Source: a virus. From it: DNA of 41,916 bases. The position numbers and the translations under genes were made by a program. Below the pieces are notes generated by a model that made no database searches, was not told the origin of the DNA, and was given only the letters and a program-made list of their open reading frames with translations. This document shows positions 17,703-24,618 of the stretch, piece by piece (the first letter of the stretch is position 1; the number at the start of each line of letters is the position of its first letter). Where the stretch lies: IMG/VR virus record IMGVR_UViG_3300025009_000210, positions 1-41,916 of that record; one strand, written 5' to 3'.

Positions 17703-18101
17703 TTAATACAACACAAGTATTGCGACTTTATAGCCTGTAGCAGCGCGAACAAACCCAAGGGACCCGGTAGTTTTACCTATATTGATAATGATTCCGCTTT
17801 CAGGAGCTACAACCCAATCGGCAGCGGCACCGCCTGTTGACGAATAGTGAAAAGATATAGGGTCGTAATTTGTTGCTGTCGAGTTTACCACCTGGAGCAA
17901 TACAGCTTTACACTCTGTACCAGAAGGCAGCAATACTTCGTGCATATCTCCATCGGTTGTTGTGCTATCCCACCAGGTTTTGATAGCAGAACCACTTGCA
18001 GCGATCTTATCGTACGTGTCTGTAGGTATGGGAGACAAGTTGCCTGAGAAAGAATTAACAGCTATAAGTAAAAAAATTATAGTAAAAATAAAATGTCTCA
18101 T
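17703..18101 (-). CDS. Small secreted protein, partner of the repeat protein
   Basis: A 132-residue protein with an N-terminal signal peptide (MRHFIFTIIFLLIAVNSFSG). The mature part begins with the pattern IPxxxYxxIxxxGSxIxxxW and continues as a beta-rich domain ending GYKVAILVLY. GGAGG precedes the start, and the gene follows the terminase stop immediately (TAAATG). The same pattern after a signal peptide occurs in the 64-residue ORF at 39383, so the two look like paralogues. The function is unknown; an envelope or virion-surface role is an inference. Confidence 0.55.
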   Translation of the reverse strand: MRHFIFTIIFLLIAVNSFSGNLSPIPTDTYDKIAASGSAIKTWWDSTTTDGDMHEVLLPSGTECKAVLLQVVNSTATNYDPISFHYSSTGGAAADWVVAPESGIIINIGKTTGSLGFVRAATGYKVAILVLY

Positions 18102-19535
18102 TTATGCATACCTCCACCCTGCGTAATTAATTTCTGGTATATAGTCTATGCCTTCATCGTAATCCTCAAAACACATAACTGTTGAATCAAACAAGTTAGG
18201 ACTCACAATTTTAAACTTAGCCTTCATTTCAGGCTTAGAGTACAACTGAATCATGCCGCCTGATGGTTTTCTGGGTATTCTACAAGTTTCAGCGCGTAAA
18301 ATTTCAATTTCCTCAATTTCAGAAGAAATTGATATCATTCTATCAGGATCACTATAAATATTTTTAGTTACAGCTAACCAAGTATTATAATAACGATCTC
18401 TTAGACGCCAAGACTTCTGTGCACGTTTATTTTTAAACAAGTCCCTGTTGGTTTTTCTTTGTTTACTGTCGTTTTCTGCGCCTTCATAAATTTCTTCAGG
18501 ATTGTCAGGAGATTCGCTGCCTTTGTACATCGTGTGTGATATTTTTTTACCGTGCAGTGCGTCTTCTACCTGTCGATTTAGTGCAACCCCCATCCCATCG
18601 CAATCCCAAGTGAACAAATCAACGCTGTTAGCAATAGCATAATCCAAAGCCCAGTCCATACCTTCATTTACGTCTCCTGTAGTCTTTCTAAGCACTTGTT
18701 TAACTAACGAACCGTGTCTATGAGCTAAGCCTTTATCGTCTGGACCTAAGTCCGAAGGATCAAACGCTACAACTTCAATTCCACGAGGTTTCCAACCAAG
18801 TTTTATATGCGCATCTACAGCCGCGTCAAACCAATCAGCTTTAATAATAGCATTTTCTACAGAATCGTTAAAATAACCTAACCACTTATGGTCATATTCC
18901 GCTCGGTCAAGGTATTTAAAATCCCAAAGCCGTTCAGCCTCTAATTCTGGTGGAAACCAAGGGTTTTCGTCGTAGTTTGTCCAGCAAACGTAGTGAATAT
19001 CGTCACGATAAACGCCGTCTTTTAACAATTCTTTATAAAAAGGGACTAAGAAACGCTTAGATACAGCGTCCTCTCTTGATTGCGGATTAAAAATTACCCA
19101 CAATTCGGACTTTTCCTTACGTAAAGTAGGTGTTAAGTCGCGTATTATCTCGTCTGTTAAGAAATCGCCTTCCTCAACTAAAAAAATATCAAAACCTGAG
19201 TACGATTTAACAGATTTTGAATCTCTACCCAATCCTTTTGATTTAAAAAATCCACCAGAACGGTGCTGAATTTTACGATCTGTTATGCTAAAGTCTGGAA
19301 CATTCAGCCGAACAATCTCGTCTTTAATAAGCATCCAAACAGAGTCGTCTATAGATGAGCCAAATTCTCTAAAAATACAAACACGCTTCTTTTGCGTCTG
19401 CACTTTGTGTATTAAAATATCAACGGCTGTCTGTGATTTTGTACCTGCACGCCCTCCTACCGCAACTTTAAACCTAACCTCGTCATTAAGGAATGGAAGC
19501 ATCTTCGGTGTTAAGTTAAGTTCAAATTTAGGCAT
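18102..19535 (-). CDS. terL: Terminase large subunit
   Basis: A 477-residue packaging ATPase-nuclease. The ATPase shows an atypical Walker A (GGRAGTKS, residues 27-34), Walker B with catalytic Glu (FDIFLVEEGD, about 115-124) and a coupling motif (WVIFNPQS, 146-153). The nuclease half has the first metal-binding Asp in AFDPSD (Asp259), the second in TWDCDGMG (about 311-313) and LFDSTVM near the C-terminus. The architecture fits the Terminase_3 family found in P22-like and PBSX-like phages. The start overlaps the small subunit stop (TAGATG), so translation is likely coupled. The product would cut concatemers and drive DNA into the procapsid through the portal. Confidence 0.92.
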   Translation of the reverse strand: MPKFELNLTPKMLPFLNDEVRFKVAVGGRAGTKSQTAVDILIHKVQTQKKRVCIFREFGSSIDDSVWMLIKDEIVRLNVPDFSITDRKIQHRSGGFFKSKGLGRDSKSVKSYSGFDIFLVEEGDFLTDEIIRDLTPTLRKEKSELWVIFNPQSREDAVSKRFLVPFYKELLKDGVYRDDIHYVCWTNYDENPWFPPELEAERLWDFKYLDRAEYDHKWLGYFNDSVENAIIKADWFDAAVDAHIKLGWKPRGIEVVAFDPSDLGPDDKGLAHRHGSLVKQVLRKTTGDVNEGMDWALDYAIANSVDLFTWDCDGMGVALNRQVEDALHGKKISHTMYKGSESPDNPEEIYEGAENDSKQRKTNRDLFKNKRAQKSWRLRDRYYNTWLAVTKNIYSDPDRMISISSEIEEIEILRAETCRIPRKPSGGMIQLYSKPEMKAKFKIVSPNLFDSTVMCFEDYDEGIDYIPEINYAGWRYA

Positions 19536-20069
19536 CTAATCTTCATCCGATTCTTTTTTATCAGACAAGCTTTTATGAACAACGTTTACAACCCAAGCGT
19601 TTTCTTCAACCTTTGCCAATCTGTCTTCGATTCCGCCACCCTTAGGACCATACTCTTCAGGATACAACTTCTCCAGCAAGGTAAGAGAAACTCGCCAGGC
19701 TTTCGTACCAGTCGCCTCTCTAATATCTTTAAGCAACTTTGCTTTACACTCAGCACGACTAAACAATTCCTGCTTAATCAAATCAACGAATTTTTCTAAC
19801 GATAAACCTTCGCCGTTAAGTAACGCAGTGAGTTTAAAATTACTAATGTTCATAGCGTATGCCGTGTCCGAGACGGTAAGTCCAATAGACCTATAGTACC
19901 CGTATTGTTCCAAATTAAAGCCGTCAAGGATAGGATCATTTATTCCAGAGTCTTTGAACAAAGGAAAAAGGCTGAGAGCTACGCTACACGCCTGTCTGCG
20001 ATCATTATCTTCAAAAGCAGACAGAACCTTGTCAAACTTTTCAACGGATATTTCTTTATATTTGTCCAT
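19536..20069 (-). CDS. terS: Terminase small subunit
   Basis: I start the gene at the ATG at 20069 (177 residues, MDKYKEISVEKF). A longer frame opens at 20132, but the promoter of the operon lies inside it. The middle part holds a probable helix-turn-helix (YRSIGLTVSDTAYAMNISNF), then a helical oligomerisation segment, and the C-terminal 40 residues are charged. Assignment rests on position just before the large subunit and on this layout. It would recognise the packaging site. No Shine-Dalgarno is seen, in keeping with the predicted leaderless transcript. Confidence 0.75.
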   Translation of the reverse strand: MDKYKEISVEKFDKVLSAFEDNDRRQACSVALSLFPLFKDSGINDPILDGFNLEQYGYYRSIGLTVSDTAYAMNISNFKLTALLNGEGLSLEKFVDLIKQELFSRAECKAKLLKDIREATGTKAWRVSLTLLEKLYPEEYGPKGGGIEDRLAKVEENAWVVNVVHKSLSDKKESDED

Positions 20070-20105
20070 GAGTGCACAATACAACAAAAAGCAAACCTTT
20101 GTCAA
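20070..20105 (-). promoter_or_regulatory. Predicted late promoter, start point at or next to the terS ATG
   Basis: On the minus strand TTGACA (20105-20100), 18 nt, then TATTGT (20081-20076), with the terS ATG only six bases further on. Normal sigma-70 spacing puts +1 at the A of the ATG or within a base or two. The hexamer context CTTGACAA is shared with the three plus-strand promoters of the window. Confidence 0.6.
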
Positions 20106-20125
20106 GGTTTTTGTAAAAATAAAAA

Positions 20126-20136
20126 TGTACACTGCG
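20126..20136. repeat. 11-bp direct repeat, copy 1
   Basis: TGTACACTGCG, repeated exactly at 20556-20566. The two copies bracket the G-rich stretch and both overlap AATGTAC/TGTGTAC text related to the palindrome family of this genome. Confidence 0.7.
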
Positions 20137-20160
20137 CGAAATATGTGAAAAAATTTCCGG

Positions 20161-20520
20161 GTGTTCTCATGATTGGGTTTGTAGGAAAAAGGAGGTGGGG
20201 TGTTTACAATGGGTTTGAAGTGAGTCGATTGGTCTTCCGGGATGGTTTGGGTTAATTTGAGGTCTGAAGAGGGTTGATTGGCGCGGATCTTGAGGAATCT
20301 TCGATTTAAGAAGGGTTTGAGGAAGGGTTGGATTGGTAGTATTCGGAAAGTTTGAAAATGAGAATTTGGGCACGTTTTGAGGGTCGGATTTTTAGGGTTT
20401 GGGTGGAAAATGTGAGAGGATTGGGTTTGGGTGTTTGACGTGAGTTAAGAGGGCTTGGTCGTGGGAAGGAGGGCTACGTACGTGAGGGATTTGACTAAGG
20501 TTTAGAGTTAGACCTAATCA
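20161..20520 (+). other. G-rich, C-poor stretch
   Basis: Only 27 of the 360 plus-strand bases are C by my count, while GGG runs and GGGTTTG-type words are frequent. A transcript of this strand would form stable R-loops, and several four-run G tracts could fold as quadruplexes. The opposite strand has a proline-rich open frame that I reject as a gene. Confidence 0.7.
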
Positions 20521-20555
20521 TAATCAGGTGGAAAATTTTCTTCGGGTTTGGTTTG

Positions 20556-20566
20556 TGTACACTGCG
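20556..20566. repeat. 11-bp direct repeat, copy 2
   Basis: TGTACACTGCG, identical to 20126-20136. It could be a protein-binding site or the duplicated target of an old insertion. Confidence 0.7.
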
Positions 20567-20611
20567 GCAATGGTCAACCGGCACGTATCGCAGTGGGAAT
20601 TGTAATGTACA

Positions 20612-20681
20612 CCAAGGACCAAGGACCAAGGACCAAGGACCAAGGACCAAGGACCAAGGACCAAGGACCAAGGACCAAGGA
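20612..20681. repeat. Heptamer tandem repeat, 10 perfect copies
   Basis: CCAAGGA is repeated ten times without error and followed by CC. It directly follows the half palindrome TTGTAATGTACA. Iterons of this kind occur in replication origins, but simple slippage can make them too. Confidence 0.95.
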
Positions 20682-20820
20682 CCTGTGCTATTAGTTACGC
20701 GCGAACAAGCGTTAAACGCAAGATTTGTGTTTTATGAAATTTGAGCTAAGTGAAATAATTTACAATTAGGTGTATAACGTTGGTACGCATCTTGCAGTCC
20801 TTATTATAGGTGTGAGGTAG

Positions 20821-20872
20821 TGAGCTAAGCTTAACAGCGCTGAGTTAAGCCTAACGACACTAAGCTAACGTC
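20821..20872. repeat. Degenerate 20-bp direct repeats
   Basis: TGAGCTAAGCTTAACAGCGC (20821-20840) is followed by TGAGTTAAGCCTAACGACAC (20841-20860), 14 of 20 bases the same, and by a partial third copy TAAGCTAACGTC. A related GAGCTAAG lies near 20742. This may be an array of initiator or regulator sites. Confidence 0.6.
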
Positions 20873-20873
20873 A

Positions 20874-20933
20874 TTAAGGTAGTGGTTTTGCGTGACGGGA
20901 CAGGTTGTTTTATAGGGTGAATTTGTAACAGTT
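20874..20933. repeat. Long imperfect inverted repeat, left arm
   Basis: The strong part (TTAAGGTAGTGGTTTTGCGT, then GACGGGACAGG) matches the reverse complement of 21403-21433 at about 28 of 32 positions. Weaker matching continues, and a TTTGTAAC site sits at the same distance in both arms. Confidence 0.65.
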
Positions 20934-20938
20934 ACAAA
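20922..20938. promoter_or_regulatory. Palindrome TTTGTAACAGTTACAAA
   Basis: Perfect 8+1+8 palindrome. A second copy with a C in the centre is at 21317-21333, and single half-sites TTGTAAC or GTTACAA lie at 20999-21006, 21011-21017, 21055-21061, 21263-21269 and 21377-21383. It is a likely binding array for a dimeric protein. Confidence 0.65.
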
Positions 20939-21122
20939 ACTAACATATAACATATTGAATTTATAATATAATATTGTCACTAAGTCTTTTTTATGACCTT
21001 TGTAACCACCTTGTAACACCCCGTGAAACACGTGAAACGCCCGTGGTTATTGGCTTGTAACTTGTAATCAAAATTTAAAACCTCGATTTTTGACCTCAGA
21101 AAAAATAATCTCATTTCAAAGA

Positions 21123-21137
21123 CCGTGCCAGGCACGG
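21123..21137. promoter_or_regulatory. Palindrome CCGTGCCAGGCACGG
   Basis: Perfect 7+1+7 palindrome. An inverted, slightly shorter relative (ATGCCTGGCACGG) lies at 21186-21198. The pair could be operator sites or a remnant REP-like element; GTGCCAGGCAC words are common in bacterial REP sequences. Confidence 0.5.
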
Positions 21138-21316
21138 AATATGCATCGTCAAATAATTATATTTTTATTACACTATGCAACTATCATGCCTGGCACGGAT
21201 TTTATATCAACTATATTTTTTTTCAGGCCCTCCGAAATTTTTCCAGAAAAAGTGATTACAAAGTTACAAACCCCGAAACCCTTGTCCCTCAACGGTCTAC
21301 ACGTAATCAAAAATAA

Positions 21317-21333
21317 TTTGTAACCGTTACAAA
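21317..21333. promoter_or_regulatory. Palindrome TTTGTAACCGTTACAAA
   Basis: Second copy of the TTTGTAAC-N-GTTACAAA palindrome, 395 bp from the first. Both are followed by similar AT-rich text (TAACATATAACATATTG and TAACCTATTGTATTTG). Confidence 0.65.
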
Positions 21334-21374
21334 TCATAACCTATTGTATTTGTTATATATTTTTTTTTGAAAAA

Positions 21375-21433
21375 TAGTTACAAAAAAAGCCCTCTGCAAA
21401 ACCCGTCCCGTCCCGCAAAATCACTACCCTTAA
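21375..21433. repeat. Long imperfect inverted repeat, right arm
   Basis: Reverse complement partner of 20874-20933. It begins at the half-site TAGTTACAA and ends in CTACCCTTAA. The C-rich, G-poor stretch that follows (21401-21500, 47 C against 6 G by my count) mirrors the G-rich stretch on the left. Confidence 0.65.
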
Positions 21434-21526
21434 CACCTAACAAACGCCACATACCCACTCAAAACCCGCTGTACAACCACCATCCACCCAACCCACAAAC
21501 TATTTTAAATTTATTTTAAAAAGTGC

Positions 21527-21560
21527 TTGACAACAATTAAAACCTATGTAAGAGTAGGAT
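21527..21560 (+). promoter_or_regulatory. Predicted early promoter P1
   Basis: CTTGACA, 12 nt, TATG, then TAAGAG; the layout matches P2 and P3 (CTTGACA-N12-TATG), although the -10 box is poorer. It stands 80 bp before the first early gene, which has the leader site AAGGAGAACAACACC. Confidence 0.6.
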
Positions 21561-21611
21561 ATACAACGATAGTATTTAATAATTAACCTTATCACAAAGG
21601 AGAACAACACC

Positions 21612-22856
21612 ATGGCAACCGTAAAACAAAACAGATACCTATGGGCATTTGAAGTCCGTAACTCAACCACACCTGCAATCAATTGGACAAAACTGGACTT
21701 GCCAGTACAAGCAGCGTCTGACCTGATTAAACTATGTGCAGTATACGAAAAGGATAAAGCCAGCAACACTGTGAAAGAATCCACAACCTGTGCCGTGGAC
21801 TATGCTATGCAGCGCTATAGCTTTAATTTTAACCTCAAACCCATTGTAAACCAGAACCAAGAGCCAGAAACCAAAACCATTGTAAAAGAAATTGAAGTCA
21901 TTAAAGAAATTGAAGTCGAAGTAATTAAAGAGATAACCAAAACCGTCACAATAACCGACGATATGACTCTTGACACCATAATTGAAACAATCTACCCCTT
22001 TGTAAAAGGCGCCGCTATTATAAAGGATATATATGAAGCAAAGCTTCCTGAACCCCAACAATTCAACACAAAGAAGAACTATTTCAAACCGGACAATTTT
22101 GATCTCATTGCCTCTGTTGTCAAGACCGGCGCTCATGTTTTAATCAAAGGCCCGGCGGGATCAGGCAAAACTATGTTATGTGCTCAAATTGCCGCCGCCT
22201 TTGAAATACCGTTCTTTTGTTTTTCTTGCTCCGAAGGCATGAAATACGGCCATGTTTATGGGGCTGACGAATTGTACACCGATCCCACAACACAGCAAAC
22301 TGTATCCAGGTTTAAACTGTCACGCCTCATGGAAGAGATACAAAAACCCGGCCTTATCCTTATGGACGAAATGTTTGCATTAGAACCTGGGCTGCTTATG
22401 GGCCTTAACGGCTTGTTTGAACCAAGCACCCGGCAGATAGAAACTAAAGGCGGGCTTGTAGCAATGCACAAAGACTGTTTAATCATGGCTGCTACCAACA
22501 CCGACGGTCGGAACCTGGATCGCTCCCACATAGGCGCAAAAAAGGTTGACGGCTCATCCCTTGATAGGTTTGTAACATTTTACTTTGGATACAGCGAGCA
22601 AGCGGAAAAAGGTATTTTAAACCAGTTGCCAACAAAGCCAAGGAAATTTATAGCAGAGACGCTCACAAAATTCCGAAAAGACCTGGAATTGAATAACATT
22701 GCTTTTAGTGCTTCAACCCGGCGCTTATCCTCTTGTGTTAAGCTCTGTTTACACGGCATTAATCCGATTGACGCTTTTACAGCCTGTTTTACCGGGCAGT
22801 TGTCACAAGGCGAGATAAAAAAGCTCAATCTTGATAATCTGACCTATACTATATAA
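21612..22856 (+). CDS. MoxR/CobS-type AAA+ ATPase
   Basis: A 414-residue protein and the first early gene. Residues 85-112 form a Lys/Glu/Ile/Val repeat linker. The ATPase domain has Walker A GPAGSGKT (180-187), Walker B LILMDE (248-253), sensor-1 ATN (294-296) and a likely arginine finger in LDRF (317-320). The spacing fits the AAA_5 (MoxR/CobS) class, whose members remodel partner proteins and are usually encoded beside a VWA protein. Phage members are widespread but poorly understood. Here the next genes are a VWA-less protein and a SprT-like protease, so it may form a remodelling or proteolytic unit with them. Confidence 0.8.
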   Translation: MATVKQNRYLWAFEVRNSTTPAINWTKLDLPVQAASDLIKLCAVYEKDKASNTVKESTTCAVDYAMQRYSFNFNLKPIVNQNQEPETKTIVKEIEVIKEIEVEVIKEITKTVTITDDMTLDTIIETIYPFVKGAAIIKDIYEAKLPEPQQFNTKKNYFKPDNFDLIASVVKTGAHVLIKGPAGSGKTMLCAQIAAAFEIPFFCFSCSEGMKYGHVYGADELYTDPTTQQTVSRFKLSRLMEEIQKPGLILMDEMFALEPGLLMGLNGLFEPSTRQIETKGGLVAMHKDCLIMAATNTDGRNLDRSHIGAKKVDGSSLDRFVTFYFGYSEQAEKGILNQLPTKPRKFIAETLTKFRKDLELNNIAFSASTRRLSSCVKLCLHGINPIDAFTACFTGQLSQGEIKKLNLDNLTYTI

Positions 22857-22870
22857 TAAGGATACAAACC

Positions 22871-23635
22871 ATGTTGACACCTTCAGAATATTTAAAAGAA
22901 AGCTTTCCTGAAAACAATACTTTGTGGCTTTCAGGCATGGATATTATCAGGCATTGCCTGCAAAAAGACGTTAAGCAGACGTTTTTTAATGATAACAGCC
23001 CACACACAAATTACTGGGATGCGTTTAGCGAGGCAATGCAAGACCGAGCACAAGCAGAAGACAATTTTCAGGAGATTTATGATAATACATATCAGCCAAA
23101 ACAAAAACCCCTTATAATACAAGATGACAGTGGCATACTGGATGTAAGTGCCTTTATTGCTAAAGAAGAACTTTGTTTTGAATCTGAAATAAACTTTATA
23201 GACAATACTGACGCTGTCTCAGTCATTATGGATATGTTTATCCCGTTTAGAGATAGTGAAGAAACGTACATGGTAACACGGCATCAAAAAGTTTATGATC
23301 TGATAGCGCAATGTGATGCAGAAAATAGACCTATTCAGGTAGTAGGGGCGCTTAGTCTTGAAATCCCTGAACTATCAGAGCCGTTTAAATGTTTCATTAT
23401 TATCAAAGATTATTCGGACCCTATTTTCCCTACTCTTTGGGGTGTACTTAAAAATAACAAAACAGCTAACAATTTTTTAAATGTAATAATGGACTTTTTT
23501 ATAGGCACACGGGATGAAGGCAACGGTACACTTAAAGAAATAAACAATGCAGAACAGTATTTTGCAGACCACGAAAATTTGATAATTTTCGGTGAGAAAA
23601 TTGCAGCTAATGGCGCAACATATATCAAAGACTAA
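22871..23635 (+). CDS. Putative partner protein of the AAA+ ATPase (DUF7192-like)
   Basis: A 254-residue protein with no signal or membrane segment. Residues 85-210 show a pattern I associate, from memory, with the DUF7192 proteins encoded beside phage MoxR/CobS ATPases: a VSAFIAKEELCFESE segment, then alternating strands around IQVVGALSLEIPEL and CFIIIKDYSDPIF, then a helix. No VWA metal site (DxSxS) is present. The gene stands 14 nt after the ATPase gene with AAGGA before the ATG, so the two are surely co-expressed. The assignment is tentative. Confidence 0.5.
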   Translation: MLTPSEYLKESFPENNTLWLSGMDIIRHCLQKDVKQTFFNDNSPHTNYWDAFSEAMQDRAQAEDNFQEIYDNTYQPKQKPLIIQDDSGILDVSAFIAKEELCFESEINFIDNTDAVSVIMDMFIPFRDSEETYMVTRHQKVYDLIAQCDAENRPIQVVGALSLEIPELSEPFKCFIIIKDYSDPIFPTLWGVLKNNKTANNFLNVIMDFFIGTRDEGNGTLKEINNAEQYFADHENLIIFGEKIAANGATYIKD

Positions 23636-23650
23636 AAGGAGAATAAACAA

Positions 23651-24340
23651 ATGGAAACCAACAAAGAATTGAACCCTACGGAACAAATGGCAAAGAGTTT
23701 TAAAGACATAACCGAATACCTTAACGCCCACTTGTTTGACGGACAGTTGCCGCCGGTTTTTATTACGCTGACACGTAACAATAAGGTCACTGGTGGATAC
23801 TTTGCAAGCGATCAATGGACAAACAATGACACGTCCGAACAAGTAGCAGAAATCGGCATAAACTCAAACTTGTTAGCTGATGGCGATCCGTTGACTTTTT
23901 ACAACGTTTTGCTCCATGAACTAATCCACCTGGAACAGTATGAGACCAAAACAAACGGCAGAAAAGGATATCACAATCAAGCTTTTGCAGACAGGTGTGA
24001 CGCAATGGGCTTTGATATCAAGGTATCGGACAAAGACGCTGTAGAAGGTCAGAAAACAGGGCAGGCCGTAGCCACGTATCTACGGCCCGGCGGCAAGGCT
24101 GAATTAATAATCGCTAATTGTCCTTATGACTTAGACTATTCAAATAGTCAAGCCTTGACTATTGATGACGCAGGGCAGCCGCAAGCAATACCGGAACAGG
24201 AACCTAAACAGGAAGAACCAAAAAAATCAGGTGTAAGAGTAAAATACACCTGTCCTAAATGTGGTACGCGTTTGTGGGGTAAAAGCGGCCTTGATATAAT
24301 ATGCTCACCTTGCTACGAACATTTTATTGAAGCACGTTAA
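23651..24340 (+). CDS. SprT-like zinc metallopeptidase
   Basis: A 229-residue protein. The zinc protease motif is HELIH (His89, Glu90, His93), and the third ligand is His108 in GYHNQAF, as in the SprT/Spartan family. The N-terminal helix DITEYLNAHLFDGQLPPVFI is typical of SprT. The C-terminus has a zinc ribbon (CPKCG at 201-205 and CSPC at 218-221). A Glu/Pro-rich linker separates the two. Spartan proteins digest proteins crosslinked to DNA; in a phage this could clear crosslinks or bound host proteins from the genome. That role is inferred from the family. Confidence 0.8.
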   Translation: METNKELNPTEQMAKSFKDITEYLNAHLFDGQLPPVFITLTRNNKVTGGYFASDQWTNNDTSEQVAEIGINSNLLADGDPLTFYNVLLHELIHLEQYETKTNGRKGYHNQAFADRCDAMGFDIKVSDKDAVEGQKTGQAVATYLRPGGKAELIIANCPYDLDYSNSQALTIDDAGQPQAIPEQEPKQEEPKKSGVRVKYTCPKCGTRLWGKSGLDIICSPCYEHFIEAR

Positions 24341-24362
24341 ACCATAAGAATTTTAACCTAAG

Positions 24363-24386
24363 AGCCTATGTCTAATAGCATAGGCT
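24363..24386 (+). other. Intercistronic hairpin
   Basis: AGCCTATG and CATAGGCT form an 8-bp stem with an 8-nt loop, about 20 nt after the SprT stop. There is no T run after it, so it is more likely a processing or stability element than a terminator. It also hides an ATG at 24368. Confidence 0.5.
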
Positions 24387-24412
24387 TACTAAACAGAAAA
24401 GGATATCCAACC

Positions 24413-24613
24413 ATGCAAAAAACACTTAATAATCCAGCTTACGCCTGCCTTGACAATTACTTCAACGATGCCACAGACTACAGCACCCTTAACACCTTGG
24501 GAAAAAACTTTGACGGCATAGATTTTGATAAACTGACAGACGATTATATCAAAACTTATTGTAATGTACATTACACTAAGTCAAACAATAAACAAGCTGA
24601 TAACAGGAGCTAA
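24413..24613 (+). CDS. Small hypothetical protein
   Basis: I start at the ATG at 24413 (66 residues, MQKTLNNPAYACLDNYF) because AAAGGA lies 9 nt before it; the in-frame ATG at 24368 lies in a hairpin and has no ribosome site. The protein is acidic and Tyr/Asp-rich, with no known motif. Its codons for CNVHYT contain a full TTGTAATGTACATTACA palindrome of the family seen elsewhere in this genome. Confidence 0.55.
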   Translation: MQKTLNNPAYACLDNYFNDATDYSTLNTLGKNFDGIDFDKLTDDYIKTYCNVHYTKSNNKQADNRS

Positions 24614-24618
24614 AGACC

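Larger units (their letters stand above)
20106..21611. other. Divergent control region, candidate replication origin
   Basis: About 1.5 kb without a convincing gene between the late (minus) and early (plus) operons. From left to right it holds a G-rich, C-poor stretch, ten heptamer repeats, degenerate 20-bp repeats, one arm of an inverted repeat, an AT-rich core with a cluster of TTGTAAC sites, two GTGCC palindromes, the second inverted-repeat arm, a C-rich, G-poor stretch, and the early promoter. Direct repeats, AT-rich core and skewed flanks are what one expects of a phage origin, but no initiator protein is identified. Confidence 0.55.

Noticed and set aside
20167-20373. A 68-codon minus-strand frame opposite the G-rich stretch
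   Set aside because: Its product is Pro/Thr/Ser/Asn-rich only because the strand is C-rich; it has no ribosome site and lies upstream of the predicted late promoter.
20553-20744. A plus-strand frame through the heptamer repeats (TKDQGPR repeats)
   Set aside because: The heptamer keeps shifting frame, so any frame through ten copies is open by chance; no ribosome site.
24368-24412. Upstream ATG for the small gene at 24413
   Set aside because: It lies in the stem of a hairpin and lacks a ribosome site, whereas the ATG at 24413 has AAAGGA.
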